Positions 12,032 to 24,130 of a stretch of 64,000 bases of DNA are shown in pieces (positions within the stretch are counted from its first letter, which is position 1; each line of letters opens with the position of its first letter). The notes below the pieces were generated by a model. That model had not been told where the DNA came from, did no database searches, and worked only from the letters and a program-made list of their open reading frames with translations. Made by a program: the position numbers and the translations under genes. The DNA is from Bidens hawaiensis. Taxonomy: Eukaryota > Streptophyta > Magnoliopsida > Asterales > Asteraceae. The DNA is taken from the NCBI GenBank assembly GCA_021521415.1, contig JAIQDT010003547.1:229331-293330 (forward strand), read 5' to 3'.

Positions 12032-12937
12032 GCCATAATAATATATGGTAGAATAGACCCTCATTTCTAATTGAGCATATCCTATGACATAAAAGAAAGT
12101 AGCATGCACATTATAAAATCAACCCTTTCCTAATGTCATGCTACCACGAGAATGTCAATTTGAGTTGGCAAGTAGCTTAGTAAAGTAGAAGGATTAGGAT
12201 TGACTTTGATTTCTCAAATACCAATTCTAACAACTTTGTGTGGTTATAGTTTAGTCACACAACATCCCCTTGGTTGATTTAAGTAGGTTATAATTACACA
12301 TTCCGTTAAGATATGATTTCTTTAACCAACATGATAACCTAAGCAATCGTGTTAACGATGTTATTTTAGTATTACCAAAACTGGAGAAATGGATCATAAC
12401 TTATATCTCATCATTTCTAAGTACAATATAAGGATCCACGTTTAGATAAATTATCAATGAATTCTATCTTTCAAGAACATGAATCGATCATGAATGATTG
12501 TCAATATGATTGTCAATCACCAACTTTGAATTGTTGAATTAAGATAGTGAAACATTTCTCATCAAAAGATAATTGCAAAATAACAATGTACTTTACAAAA
12601 CCAAATCACATGTTTTATATAATCATTAAGTAAAACAAATCTTCTTCATAGATTTTAGATGGTAAATGGAGTTTAGCTCATAATTAGCATGGTTATGAAC
12701 ATTAGAATGGATGATGATAACAAACACATGATTAAACTAGAACAATCTAACCAGATGTGGATAAATCTCATTCCTTATGATGATGATGATGGTTGATGAT
12801 GATGATTGATGATGATGACCTCCAAGCCTTCTCACTCTTTACAAGATCTTCAATATGAGTGTTAGTGGGTGTTTTTATAAGTGAAGACCTTATAGAATTC
12901 TCTTCAAGGCACACTTCTCAAATGCCACAAGAGCCTC

Positions 12938-12951
12938 TATTTATAGACTGT
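12938..12951 (-). promoter_or_regulatory. TATA box of gypsy-1 5' LTR
   Basis: Minus-strand TCTATAAATAGAGG, downstream of the 22-bp repeat array, in the position of the U3/R promoter. Confidence 0.65.
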
Positions 12952-13193
12952 CTGGAAGGAAAAGCACGACCCCATGCTTAATAAAGCACGGCCCCGTGTC
13001 CATGTATCCTAGTTGCATGTTGTTATATCGTACATGATGACTCACCACAGAGGTGTGCTTTCAGAGGCATGCCCCCATTCTTTTATTGACATGTGCTTCA
13101 ATTCATTTTGTCTTTATCTTTCAGCTGTCACGTGTTTTGTCTTTTCTTGTAGATTTTTGTCTTTTTTGTAAAGTGTGCATGGCCCCGTGTTTC

Positions 13194-13302
13194 ATGAAGC
13201 ACGACCCTGTGTTTCCAAAAGCACGGCCCCGTGTTTCCAGAAGCACAACCCCGTGTTTCCAGAAGCATAACCATGTGTTTCCAAAAGCACATCCCCATGT
13301 TT
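13194..13302 (-). repeat. 22-bp tandem repeat in gypsy-1 U3
   Basis: Five imperfect units of 22 bases (plus strand AGAAGCACAACCCCGTGTTT, then CC), each with the near-palindrome CACGGCCCCGTG or a variant. Single related units lie at 12962-13000 and 13170. Such GC-rich repeats upstream of the LTR TATA box could bind a regulator; this is inference. Confidence 0.85.
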
Positions 13303-13468
13303 TGCTGTTTTCTTTTGGTTTTTCTTTTGTTTCTTCGTTTGAGGCTTAGATTCACCTGGAAATACATTTTAACATGATAAGTAGTTATTTTAACTATATT
13401 ATACGATAGAAGTTGAAGTTTTTAGAGATTATTTGATGCTAAAAAGATGTATAATTTTATATACATCA

Positions 13469-15241
13469 ACATTGTTGGCCTTAATTGACACGATAGGTTT
13501 GGCATTTGTTGAGTCTTGATAAATAACCAACTGTTTATCCAAGTCACCACCACCACTCGTACGAGCACCATAGGATGAGCCATGAGCTTGTTTCAGCTCA
13601 CTTCCTCCAGCACCCGAAGCATTAGGATCCTCATCATCATTCTGCAGCTTTCTCAATTCATCGTCTTTGCACGTAAGCAGAAGGATGAGATCCTTCTGTT
13701 CCTTAATCTTCAACCCCTGAGCCGTGACAATCTCATGGAGGGCTTTCGTTTCCTTCTGACAAAAGGAAACATATCCCATCAAGCGACGTTGGTTCTGCAT
13801 GATATGCTCTTGAGCTTGACGATTGGCTGCCGTTTGATTCTCGTATAGATGAATCAAACTCAAAAGGATGTCCACCTGATGGTTTGGAGGCAACGCATGA
13901 ACGTTTGGATGAACTGGCTGCATCGGACCTTGAGGACGTGTAATTCTCAAAAATGAAACGTCCAACAGTTGAGTAGGCCTCATCGATGGTGTTGGAGAAA
14001 CCACCGAAGTAGCAGCATCAGGCCTTGGCATTTATGATAATAGAGATTGAGGAATTAAGCCAAGCATTGGATCAGATGTAAGCGTAGTCGTCAAAGTTAA
14101 TTCCGGAGTGCTAGTAGTAAGCGGCACCGCTAGACATTGACGAGCAGATGACTGTGGCTCACGTGGACCGATTTCCACACCAGATCCATGTCGAACACGA
14201 CGTTTGGGCGGTTCATCAAAAGCCACCGCCTTCCCCTTCCCCTTTCGTGGAGCAGCTTGAGAGCTAGCTACCACAACGTCGGCACGTCGTTGATCGCCGT
14301 CACCACCATCATCACCATCAACACCACCTTCGTTCCCACCTGGACCCTCTTCACATTCAGAATCCCAATCATCGTGGATCCAATGATCATTAGAAAGACA
14401 TTCATACGCCGGGTTTGATAATGACCAATCAAATGTTTGGTCCTCGGAAGATCCTGCCTATACGACTTCATCCTTTTAACTGTTTCAGCAGTCATATTCT
14501 CCATCTTCAGCACGTCATTCTCCGACGTTTCATCAATCACCAAATCCCGAATCAGATCCTGAACGATCAGCTGGATGAATCTTGGATACATAAGAAATTT
14601 ACCTCGTCGATTCTTGACAAGGCAATTAATCTTGAGATGAAAGAAGATCATCTCAGAGAAATTGAATGGTTTGTTCAAAATCAAAGAGACGAATGCCGAT
14701 TGTAACAAAATTCAACACTCGCCGTATCCACCTTTTCGTCAAACAAGGCAATGAATGAGCACGTGTTGTAGATACTTGTACGTAGGGCACAAGTAAGCCT
14801 TATTATACATCGAACGATCAACCTCACTAGTGTAGAACACATGACGCCCTGGATCAACCCCTTATCAAATTCACACGGGTTTTTCATGTTATCAACAAAC
14901 TGCAACACCCGTCTGATAACCCCGGGTGTGATAATAACAGGCGTCTTGTTGACTTCAGCAACGATATGTTTATTAGACTCAACATAACGAGTTGAATTCC
15001 AGAATGGTCGTACAATACTGAAGTGAACCTTCGGATTAGCAGTGCTGGCATAGCCTATACGAGATCGTCATATAACAGCTATCATGCCCCCGAATACATC
15101 CTCGTCAGCAAACTTCATCCCAACAAAAGCACATATATTATGCTTCTTGTCAAACAACAATAGTGAGGATTCTGGCTCTTGAGATTGCTGTACTGGTTGT
15201 TGTTCAGCCGCGGGAATATCCTGAACGTTTTCGTCAGTCAT
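13469..15241 (-). pseudogene. Copia-1 accessory ORF (N-terminal part), broken by gypsy-1
   Basis: The minus-strand ATG at 15241 starts a protein with an acidic, Gln-rich head, then FDKKHNICAF at about residue 30. There is an in-frame TGA (15068-15070). Then come RIGYASTANPKVHFSI, RPFWNSTRYVES, and TPGVIRRVLQFVDN. Frameshifts follow; downstream frames give NKPFNFSEMIFFHL, KFLMYPRFIQLIVQDL and finally a Pro/Gln/Asn-rich and coiled-coil tail (13469-14031). It aligns with the ORFs at 40575 and 55553. No membrane span or signal peptide is evident, so I would not call it an envelope. It resembles hypothetical proteins I recall from Asteraceae genomes; the function is unknown. Confidence 0.75.
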
Positions 15242-16025
15242 AACTGAAAATACATAAGCCCGAGATTTAGTAAAAACGAACAGTCAAACAATATAAATTA
15301 TTTAAAAGTTTAAAGTTGAATTTTCAAAATAAGTCTAAGTGTGATTCGTTATTATCGTGTCTGATTCGTTATAACGAATCAGGTAATTAGTTATATTGAA
15401 TTAATTGATTCGTTATAAACAATTAAAAACGAATCAACGATAACGAATCATTAACAAAGAAATAACGAATTAAAGAACGAACGAGAGGTAATTCGTCATC
15501 AAAATCACGAAGGAGTTGATTCTTTATATCTTCCATAACGAATTGAACACGAATGAGTATCCATTCGTTAACTCATAACGAATGGCCACCAATAATTTAG
15601 ATCTTTGACTATCTGAAGTCAAGGTCAAAATTGAGATGAACCTTGAAAGTTAAACATGCAATCTCAGATCCAATTACACCATGTTAGACAATGTAAAGAT
15701 CTAAAGTGATCACGAATCGACTCGGAAACACATCGATAGTCAACATATATTTCCCATTCTGGTTAAATCTGAGTATAACTTAGGTTTCTAAAGATATATG
15801 TTCATATGTTAAAACCCGGCATTCTAAACAACTAATTAACCACCTAAACACTCATAACTATTGACGATTTTGATTGCGTTATGATTTTGAATACCTTACG
15901 TATCTTAATTTATGATCAAAATAGGATTTAGTGAAGGTCAGATTTTTTGAAAAAATTGGGCAGAGGTTCGCTTAAGGAAGAAGAAAGGGTTTTTGAACGA
16001 ATGAGTTGAATTGTGCTCAACTGTT
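15242..16025 (-). other. Copia-1 accessory-ORF leader with ACGAAT/ATTCGT array
   Basis: Noncoding DNA between an internal TATA box and the accessory ORF. The part 15340-15610 holds about ten copies of ATTCGTTA or its complement, some as inverted pairs (GATTCGTTATAACGAATC at about 15361-15381). The same motif fills the LTR and the gag leader of this element. Confidence 0.75.
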
Positions 16026-16037
16026 CCTTATATAAAA
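16026..16037 (-). promoter_or_regulatory. Internal TATA box upstream of copia-1 accessory ORF
   Basis: Minus-strand GTTTTATATAAGGAACAG, about 790 bases before the accessory ATG. The LTR's own promoter region has the closely similar GTTTTATTTAAGGCATG at 25311-25322. An ATTCGTTA array lies directly upstream of each. This is a candidate internal promoter. Confidence 0.55.
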
Positions 16038-16330
16038 CGAATCAGCACATATCCCATGACAACGAATCAGCTAATTCGTTAATTCAAAATTGACGAATTA
16101 GCTACTTCGTTATCTAATTCATTATTTTAGTCATAACATTCTTCAATGAATGAGTAATTCGTTAAAAACTGATAACGAACCAACAACGAATTAAAGGTAT
16201 TTCTTGCTTCATTCGTTATAAATCTGATGACGAATGGGGTCATTCATTACAGAATGGCGGAAGCGTATTAAATATAACGAATTAGAGTAATTCGTTACCA
16301 ACATGACCCTCATTCGTTATCCAGACAGAT
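16038..16330 (-). repeat. Internal ATTCGTTA motif array (copia-1)
   Basis: About a dozen ATTCGT/ACGAAT copies in both orientations, upstream of the internal TATA box. The layout matches the LTR U3 at 25325-25570. Confidence 0.8.
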
Positions 16331-17734
16331 AACAAATGAACATTAAATTAAAATTTGAAACCCTTTTAAATAAAAGAGTTAAATAATTAATTAAATAAAT
16401 AATTTAAATAAAATGCATCGAAACATGTGTCCCGATGATATTTACCTTACGAATCTTACCCAACGTGGTAAAATGTAATACCTTAACGTGTTTTACTCTC
16501 AGAAACACATAACTTAATTAATTTAAAAAGAATTAAATAATATGTAAAGAAAATAAAAATATAATAAGAATAAAATCTTTTTGGTATTTTTCATTTTTTT
16601 TCCTAAATATTTACTTTTAAACCCGAAAAACAAAATGAAGTAGAAAACAAAATACTTTTGTATTTTTTGAAATGTTTTAACAAAAGCAGTACATGTTTTT
16701 GTGAGTTTAAGCAGAGAATCATATTGACCAAATTGTCATTCCATCGTAGTTTTATATTTCAATGTTATTATAACTGGCGTTAAGTCGGTCATTGATATTG
16801 TGGTCCACTTAAATCTTATAACAAACCTTCGAGTATTTTTGTGATATGATTAAAATTTGAATTAGGGCACAAAATATCAGAAACTATCAGCCTCTAATCT
16901 CGGTTTAAGCTTAATTTGATTTTTACCATATCACCCCAACTTGACTTAAACATTTTATTGTCGATCAAAATTTTAGATTTCATAGATATTTTTGAGAAAT
17001 GCACTAAGTTTCCTTTACTGTGAGTGAGTATGCACGAGTCCATCTATGGGCTTACATTCATTGTATCCCCTGGGGTCCGATTCTTACAGGTATTGAGACG
17101 CGCGCAAGGGAGGAACAAATGTATGACTAACAATGGATTTTGATCAAGTCAGTACTTTAGTTTGTACGATGTACAACAACGATCAAGTTTAATGACTTTG
17201 GGTTTGCTCTAAAAGCCTTTGAAATATTCATGCTTATGAATACCCAGATGATTAAGCCGCATAAAGACTCACAGTGTCCAGAAGCCGAATGCTTGTTATT
17301 AGCTTTATTGTATTTTTGGTGATTAGACAAAAATAAGGCTTGAGTATGATAGGCTATTTTACGTTTCTGCCATCATTAACGAGACATTTGGAAGAGACTA
17401 ACACCTCTTTCAATTTGGCATTACTTTAGATTTATATCACATACTTTACCTTAACTGCAGTTATTTTTTATTTTATATCACATATTTTTATATGTATATT
17501 TCAACAGAAATCACAATATTTTTGTATTTTTGTAAAGATATTTTAATGTTTTTGAATTTTTTCTATACAAACAAAATCACAATCTTTTTGTATTTTTCAT
17601 TTTTCACCCCCAAAACCCAAAAAATTAAAATAAATGAAAGAAAATAAACAAAATAAAGTTAAAGATAATTATCCTTGTTTAAGGATATCAACAAGTGATT
17701 TTAGACCGTTTAGTCAAAGCATAAAAAAGTTAAA
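16331..17734 (-). other. Copia-1 post-pol noncoding block
   Basis: AT-rich and without ORFs. Between about 16770 and 17360, read on the minus strand, it contains in order TCATACTCAAGCCT, GTCTTTATGCGG, GGTATTCA, AGAGCAAACCC, CCCTTGCGCGCGTCTC, TGCATACTCAC and GTTTAAGTCAAGTTGGGGTG. The same series occurs in copia-0 (53050-53370) and in Athila-2 (37090-37840). A purine run (TTTTGGGGGTGAAAA, about 17604-17616) lies just after the RNase H. Confidence 0.8.
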
Positions 17735-18290
17735 AACGAGTTTTGTCAAAATCCGTGTGCACCTTTTCAATATCAATTAATTTCTTTTCGAATGAAATGA
17801 TATCGAATCTTAATATATTTTGTTTTCGAATGCTGCACAGGATTTTTGGTAATACTTATAGCAGCAGAATTATCAATTAAAATTGGAGTACTAAGAAACT
17901 TCAAACCGTAGTCGTGCAAATGTTGTTGGATCCATAGAACATGTGAACGACAACTCTAGGCTACCACGTATTCTGCCTCAGTGGTTAAAGTGGAGACTGT
18001 TTTCTTCTTCTTACACTGCCAGGAAACAAGTCGACATTCTAAAAATTGACAACCCGCTGTAGTCGATTTGAAATTGATATTGCATCCTCCATAATCAAAA
18101 TCGAAAAACGCAGTGAGTTCAAAGCTATCATCCATGCATACCATAACCCGATGTCAGGATTACCCATTAGATAGTGAAGTATACGTTTAACCGCCACCAG
18201 GTTATTCACTCGGGGACTTGACTGGTACCTAGCACGTAAACAAACTGCAAACATTATGTCATGCTGAGAAGCAGTTAAATACATTAAAAA
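17735..18290 (-). pseudogene. Copia-1 RNase H, frameshifted
   Basis: Minus-strand pieces: YLTASQHDIMFAVC and SPRVNNLVAVKRILHYLMG (18039-18284). In another frame FFDFDYGGCNINFKSTTAG, VSWQCKKKKTVSTLTTEAEY (17956-18144). After a stop come GLKFLSTPILIDNSAAI and SKTKYIKIRYHFIR (to about 17780). These give the copia RNase H acidic residues in D.DYGGC, EAEY and IDNSAA. One frameshift and one stop inactivate it. Confidence 0.88.
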
Positions 18291-19232
18291 CCAATCACAT
18301 CTCGGTAAAGGGTTGGATCAACGGTATCCTCCAATTCGTCCGGTGATAAATTGTGACCCACGGGAAGAGGCGTCGAAGGGATTTTTCTGGCAGTTATCTT
18401 GAATCGGCTCAAGACATCGTTTACATATTTCGTTTGATGAATGAAGATTCCTTTATTAGACTGATGAACCTGCAACCCTAAGAAGAAATTCATCTCCCCC
18501 ATCGAGATCATTTCAAACTTCATTTGCATCGACTTCTCAAATTCCTTACAAATCTTGTCGTTTGTTAACCCAAATATAATGTCATCGACATATGTTTGTA
18601 CAAGTAATATGGCCAACAAGTGTGTCGTACCAACCTCTCGAGGCTTGGTGTAGACCATACAAGGCCTTGGTCAATCGGTAAACACGGTCCAGATAATCTA
18701 GATCTTCAAAACCAGGAGGCTGCAAAACAAGTACTTCTTCATGTAATTCCCCATTCAGAAACGTGCTTTTAACATCCATTTGATAAACCTTAATGTTTTT
18801 GAAAGCAACATAGACCAAGAATATTCGTATAGCCTCCAAGCGAGCAACTGGAGCATATACTTCAGTGTAATCTATGCCTTCTTGTTGATGAAAATCTTGC
18901 ACAACCAATCGTGATTTGTTTCTTACGATCACCCCACGGTCTTCCTTCTTTCATTTAAATACCCATTTTATTAGAATAAGTTTCTTGACTCTATCAGGTT
19001 TATCAATGAGATCCCAAACACCCAGTCGATTAAATTGTTGCAATTTTTCTTGCATTGCCTCAACCCATGAATAATATTCGAGAGCCATGCGAACACTTGA
19101 TGGTTCAATATGAGACAATAAGCAGTTAAATTTGGCGAGATTCATGATACCCGAAGAAAACATATCCGCATATGCACATAATACATTATTGTCACTAGAA
19201 GAAGCAATCTGATGTCGAGTTTGCACCCCCAC
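18284..19232 (-). pseudogene. Copia-1 reverse transcriptase, internal deletion
   Basis: The N-terminal part (18951-19232) has SWVEAMQEKLQQF and VWDLIDKP. The middle (18582-18932) has [45 protein letters not shown] and [17 protein letters not shown]. The next frame (18284-18658) has the catalytic TYVDDIIFG and KTKYV-type thumb strings. Between GWYDTL and YVDDII about thirty residues usual in copia RTs are missing and the frame shifts. A stop also separates the first two pieces near 18950. Confidence 0.9.
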
Positions 19233-19600
19233 ATCAAGATCACCAATGATGTTGTCATGTGGATAATATGTATGAATCCGAATAGTTGGATTCTCATGAA
19301 CAACGACATTGTCCGATAAATTATTCAGATTCTCTTCAGCATCATGAGACGATTCACCAATCTCTTGTGTTTCAGGAAAAGGTTCTAAAGAAGAATCAAC
19401 AAGATGACCATCATCTAACGAAATAGAAATTACATCAGATATATCAGGAAGATCATCTTGAGGAATATCATCATAATTAGTAGCCGGAGATCTTGGAGGT
19501 AAATATTGATCTTCTAAATAAGCACGTACCGAATCCTCATCTGGTTGGTCAACTATTTGAGTGAATGAATTAAATAAACTTTCATATCAAATCCGGTCCT
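19233..19600 (-). pseudogene. Copia-1 integrase-RT linker
   Basis: Low-complexity acidic sequence rich in Asp, Glu, Ser and Asn on the minus strand (many GATGATTTCC-like codons). This fits the variable spacer between integrase and RT in copia polyproteins. Stops are present. Confidence 0.55.
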
Positions 19601-20583
19601 TTACCAGTGGGCGGTGTGGTGTATCATTGAAAATCGACATGGTACCACTCCTCTAACCCTAGGTAAAGTTAAATACACATTTCTTAGGTGATGTGTAACC
19701 CAAGATATAACCTTCAATCACTATTTCTTCAATTTTTCACGCATCTTTCTTCAACATAGTACAAGTACATCCAAAATGGCTCCAAATACTTTAAATTAGG
19801 CTTTCTCTTGTTCAGAAGTTCATAATTCGTCTTTTGAAGCTTCTTCACAGTCAAAACACGATTAAGCAAATAGCACGCAGTATTCACAGCCTCGTTCCAG
19901 AACTGAATAGGAAGCTAGAATCTGTAAGCATAGTTCGAGTTGCTTTAATCAGTGTTCTATTCTTTCTTTCTTCAACACCATTATGTTGAGGTACATATGG
20001 AGCACTGTATTCTCGATGAATTCCTATCTGAATGCAAAAGAAATCCAATACAGTATTTTAAACTCCGCACCGTTATCACTTAGAATACGTCTCACTTTGA
20101 ACTTATATAGTGATTCTATCTTCGTGATTAGATTTTGGACCAGAATAGGTGTTTGATCTTTAAACTCATAAATAAAACCCAAGAATATCTTGAATAGTCA
20201 TCAGTGACAACTAGAAAATACCAATCTCCAGCAATACTCGCACGATTCACTGGACCAAAAAAGTCCATATGAAGTCGTTCCAAAGGAGTATCAATGGAGT
20301 TACTTAACTTAGATGGGTGTGACTTCTTCTTCTGTTTGCCCTTTGTTCAAGCAACACAGTGGTCAGTTAATTTAAAATGCTTCAAGGAAACACCATCAAA
20401 CAAGTCATTGGCCGTTAAGTAATTAATCTTCCTGACATAATTATGACCCATTCTTCTGTGCCATAGAATCGAATCTTTTTCTGTTGCTTTAGAAACAAAA
20501 CACGTTTCGACAGAAGTTTTTACTTTAGAAGTCATATTCAACGCATAAATATCGTTCGATCGAGGAGATCGCATAACTACCAT
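19601..20583 (-). pseudogene. Copia-1 GAG-pre-integrase and integrase, decayed
   Basis: The first open part (20347-20583) is the zinc-binding pre-integrase module: LWHRRMGHNYVRKI with the His pair, and DHCVAC at its end. The core continues in broken frames: ERLHMDFFGPVNRAS keeps the first catalytic Asp, then VVTDDYSRYSWV. Further pieces are NEAVNTACYLLNRVL and NYELLNKRKPNLKY. Several stops interrupt the region around 19900-20150, where the second Asp and the Glu should lie. Confidence 0.82.
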
Positions 20584-20615
20584 ATCTTCAGGAATGACGT
20601 ATCCTCGCTTAAGTA

Positions 20616-20880
20616 TTATGCTCTCCCAATCATAAATAATGTTGTGTACTTCTTATCATAGATTTGTGACACACTCAACAAATTGTGATCAACTTTGTCA
20701 AAATAATTAACCTTCTCAAAAGTGATATGCCCATTTGATACATCACCTTCTATTGTAATCATTCCTCCCGAATTACCCACAAACGCAACATACCCCCTTA
20801 AATATTCTTGGCATTTGTTAAGAGGTTGATATTTACGGTAATATGATGTGAGCATCCACTGTCCTTGATCTAGTTCTCAC
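20616..20880 (-). pseudogene. Copia-1 aspartic protease
   Basis: The catalytic tripeptide lies in KDSGCSHHIT (codons at 20843-20863 on the minus strand). The following frame (20616-20855) has YLRGYVAFVGNSGGMITIEG, GHITFEKV and NLLSVSQIYDKKY. The frame changes right after the active site, and a stop precedes it, so this copy cannot make the enzyme. Confidence 0.8.
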
Positions 20881-20962
20881 CAGACACTTTCTTGGATGAG
20901 CCCTACACACACAAATAAAGTGATTAGTTCAAAAAGGCAGCCCACGCCTCAGTCTTGGGAAC

Positions 20963-23900
20963 CTATTGAGTTTCACATGTTGAATCAATCTTGACAGAAT
21001 CCAAACATTGTTCAGCAGCTTGTGAGTAAGTCACAGGCCTTTTAGACTTTCGTCTTAAATACGCAGCTTGAACGACATTTGTATTCACATTCTTGCAAAT
21101 AGGTTCAGTAGGGACAAATTTGGGCTTTAAATTAACTGAATTTTCATTAACATTAATCAGCTTGCGAGGATTCACATCAGAAAATATAATATGAGTTTCA
21201 TCTTCAAAGACAATGGTCTTTTCAAAATCTCCTTAATCACAGGAACAGATTTGGGTTGTTCCTTGATAAATGGATGAAGATTTTGATACTTCTTTAGTCC
21301 ACAATTTTTTACTACATGACCTTGTTCACCACAGAGAAAACACGTTCTCATGTTAACACGTTCACATTGCGGTTTAGTAGAAACTTGTCAAATTAAAGGT
21401 GGATAAAACACACCAGCAATGGGACCTTTGTCCAAGTCATCAAATGTCAAAGTTTTCCTTTTCATGTAGAAATCAAGATTTGAATAGTTTGAAGATCTCT
21501 ATAAAGTGTCAGTTCCATTTGATTTAATGAATTGAACTTTTTAGCAGATTTTAATAATTGTTTAGATTTTATCAACGGATCTGTTACATTTGATGTCTTG
21601 GAGTTTACTAACATATGTTCTAGATCTTGTATCTTGGAAGTTTCATTTTGAAAGACGCTTTCAATCAATTCAGGCTTGACTAAATTAAGCGGAATGTCTT
21701 TCTCAGTGAACACTTTGCTAATTCCTTTCAACTTAAACACTTGACCATCATATGGTTTTGAAGCAACTTGATTAATGAAACGCATCAAATACTCATCAGA
21801 AATCTTTGGCTTTTCTGATTTCTTAGCTTTAACCTTAATCGGTTTCTCCTTTTTCACTTGAGATGCATTTGAACCATACACAACCTCCTCAAATACATGA
21901 GGTTCACACAAAATATGATTTAGACGTGGAATATCCTGGTTTTTGTGTACAACTTCGGGTTCAAATACATCCTCAACAATTACTTTCTCAGCATTTTCAT
22001 CAAAGATTTTGTTACTTTGAATATGAGGTTTTTGAGATGAAGATTTGACATTCAAATTGTCATTTTTAACCGCTTTAGGTTTTGCCTCAACAATAGGTTC
22101 GTTAACCACAACTTCCTCTTTTCCCGCAAAAAGATTTGCAGTATAATCATTATGAAATGGTGGTGGTACTTCAACAAAACCTACACCTCTCTTTGAATCT
22201 TTTTGTTTACCAGTCACTTCAATAATCTCATTTAGCAAAAATGAAGAATTTCGAAACTTGCCCAATTTTCTTTTCAACTTAAGAACCTCATTCTCAAGTT
22301 CTGTTATCTTAGTTCGATGTTTCAAAATTTGTTGAAATTGTTGATCATTAATTGTCATTTTGACAGACAATTTAGCTTTCAAGTCATGGATACTAATAGA
22401 CAATGCTTCTATTTTCTCCCTATATCTCATTTGTGATTCTAGTGATTGTCTATATATATCCTTAATAGAAGCAATCTCTTTTACCAGTAAATCATTATGT
22501 TATTTCAATGATTCTAACCTAGACTTAACAATTTCACAATCAACACAAGACACATTTGCAGATAATTTAACAAAAGAAGGACTAACCTCGTCAATCTTAG
22601 CCACGCATGCGAAAGAAGTTGGTCGCATATTGTAAGAATCATCTGAATCCGATTCTGAATCGTTTTTAGAAGATAGTTCATTCCACTATTATCTTGAAAA
22701 CTTTCAGTTGGCTTGAACATAGCTAGATTAGCTTGAGCATCATTACACATCATCCTTTGAGCCCAATCAGTTCCTTCAACCGTGAGAAGAGCTTGTGATC
22801 CAGAAGGATTAATAGAACTTCCTCCAGAATGTTTTTCAGAAGACTCATTACCCTTCTTTGCAAAATTTCTGTCTTGATTCCGAGTTCCATTATACTCCTT
22901 CTTTGGTTTATCACATTCTTTTGGCGAAATGGCCAAATTCATGACAATTGTAACACTTGACTTTCAACTTGTCCAAACCAACTCTTTTGCTTAAAGATGG
23001 TAAGTCTATGCCTGTTCGTTGCATGAACTTCTTCACCTTTCTAACATTATGGTCATGTTCCATTTAAGATCCACTAATTCCAAATCATCTGGATCGATTT
23101 GATCATAAACTTCATCAGTCAGCTCACTTGTAGCAATCTTGTTACCCACCAAGTTTTCATATGAAGTCATGAATTCACAAATAAATGAAAAATTCTATTC
23201 AGCTTGTTTCATGTTAACATTCGGTGGTGCAGTGAAGCTATTGGTAGAAGCAGATCCTCCAGAATTATTAGTAACCCCAGAAGCCATGAAACATACATTA
23301 GGATCACTATAAGTTGACGAACCCTCTTGTGTGTTTTGAGTAAGAAATGTTGTAATTGGAGTTGCAGTACTGCTTAACGGCATACATCCTCCATACGTAG
23401 TTAGATCTTGAGATTCTTTAGACAATTTCTGACGTTTCAAATAATATTCTCTAGCTTCCACTTTTTGCATGAATTCTGAAGCCGTGAGATCTTCATTCTT
23501 GAAATAATTGTTTTCTTTCAACACCATAAGAAACGTAGAATATGAAGTAGGTAAAGCGTTCTACACGGTGTCAATCTTATCAGATTAACTAGGTTGCCTT
23601 TTTAACTTATTCATCTCAGCAATCAGATGATTGAAACTTGTAGTCATTTCTTCTACAGTATCCCCTTTTAATAAGTTAAAGTTTCAAAATTGAAACTTCA
23701 ACATGACTTTCTTTCTTTCTTCTGTGTTTCCCAAGATTCTCATTTTAATGTGTTGGAACAATGGAGCACATATCTTAATACTTCCAACTTGATGAAATAC
23801 GTTATCAGGTAAAGCCATAGTCAGAGTTGAATATGGTTTGGTCTCAATCTCTAACGCTTAGTTTTCTTGTTGCGAGTATTGAGAAAAAGCTTTTGGAGTA

Positions 23901-24130
23901 AAACCCGTAATTTCACTACAAATCATTGGAAATGTGTAGACATCATCAAGACATCAAGAACAATCAGGATGCACAGAACCAATATGTGCTCGAAAACGTG
24001 GTTCCCATTTGGCAAAATCACTGAATTTCATTATACGAGGGCATTTTAAATGAGATCCAGTTTCTACATCAAGGTGTAACATTTGTTTCATAAGGACGTT
24101 CTGAGTTGCCAACGCATAAAAACCACCCAT
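20963..24130 (-). pseudogene. Copia-1 gag with two zinc knuckles and a coiled coil, decayed
   Basis: The minus-strand ATG at 24130 (MGGFYALATQNVLMKQML) is followed by KFSDFAKWEPRFRAHIG, then capsid strings such as LKGDTVEEMTTSFNHLIAEM and NALPTSYSTFLMVLK. The open piece 23195-23527 carries KNEDLTASEFMQKVEAREYY. The first zinc knuckle (about 22925-22975) reads CYNCHEFGHFAK, and one extra A shifts the frame before its last Cys. The piece 21462-22430 is a long Lys/Glu-rich region starting with a heptad-like coiled coil. A second, perfect CX2CX4HX4C knuckle, CFLCGEQGHVVKNC, lies at 21301-21342. Confidence 0.82.

Larger units (their letters stand above)
1..13468 (-). mobile_element. Gypsy-1: Athila-like Ty3/gypsy element, 3' end beyond left edge, interrupted
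   Basis: Read on the minus strand the order is 5' LTR (13468 to about 6840, split by another element), leader, gag, protease, RT, RNase H, integrase, and a long 3' noncoding region leaving the window at base 1. The order PR-RT-RH-INT is that of Ty3/gypsy. The RT motif FMDDFSVFG and the 3' tract with GAGGACAATATGAGATTCAA are typical of the Athila/Tat group. All domains have frameshifts or stops, so the copy is dead. Its right end falls inside the accessory ORF of copia-1; the five bases after it, ACATT, should be the target duplication, and the partner lies outside the window. Confidence 0.85.
12032..13468 (-). repeat. Gypsy-1 5' LTR, 5' (U3/R) part
   Basis: On the minus strand the LTR starts TGATGTATATAAAATTATAC at 13468, comparable to TGATATACGTCTATTTATAT in Athila-2. 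It contains a 22-bp tandem repeat (13194-13302) upstream of a TATA box (minus-strand TCTATAAATAGAGG, near 12938-12951). It is the continuation of 6840-7000. To the right the copia-1 accessory ORF begins at once. An ATG/GAT-rich simple repeat lies at 12778-12820. Confidence 0.75.

Noticed and set aside
13053..13367. ORFs on both strands through the 22-bp repeat
   Set aside because: The repeat period is not a multiple of three, but it leaves stops out by chance; the sequence is LTR with a TATA box nearby.
13469..15241. Retroviral envelope-type gene in copia-1
   Set aside because: No signal peptide, membrane span or Cys pattern; the position alone suggests env, the sequence does not.
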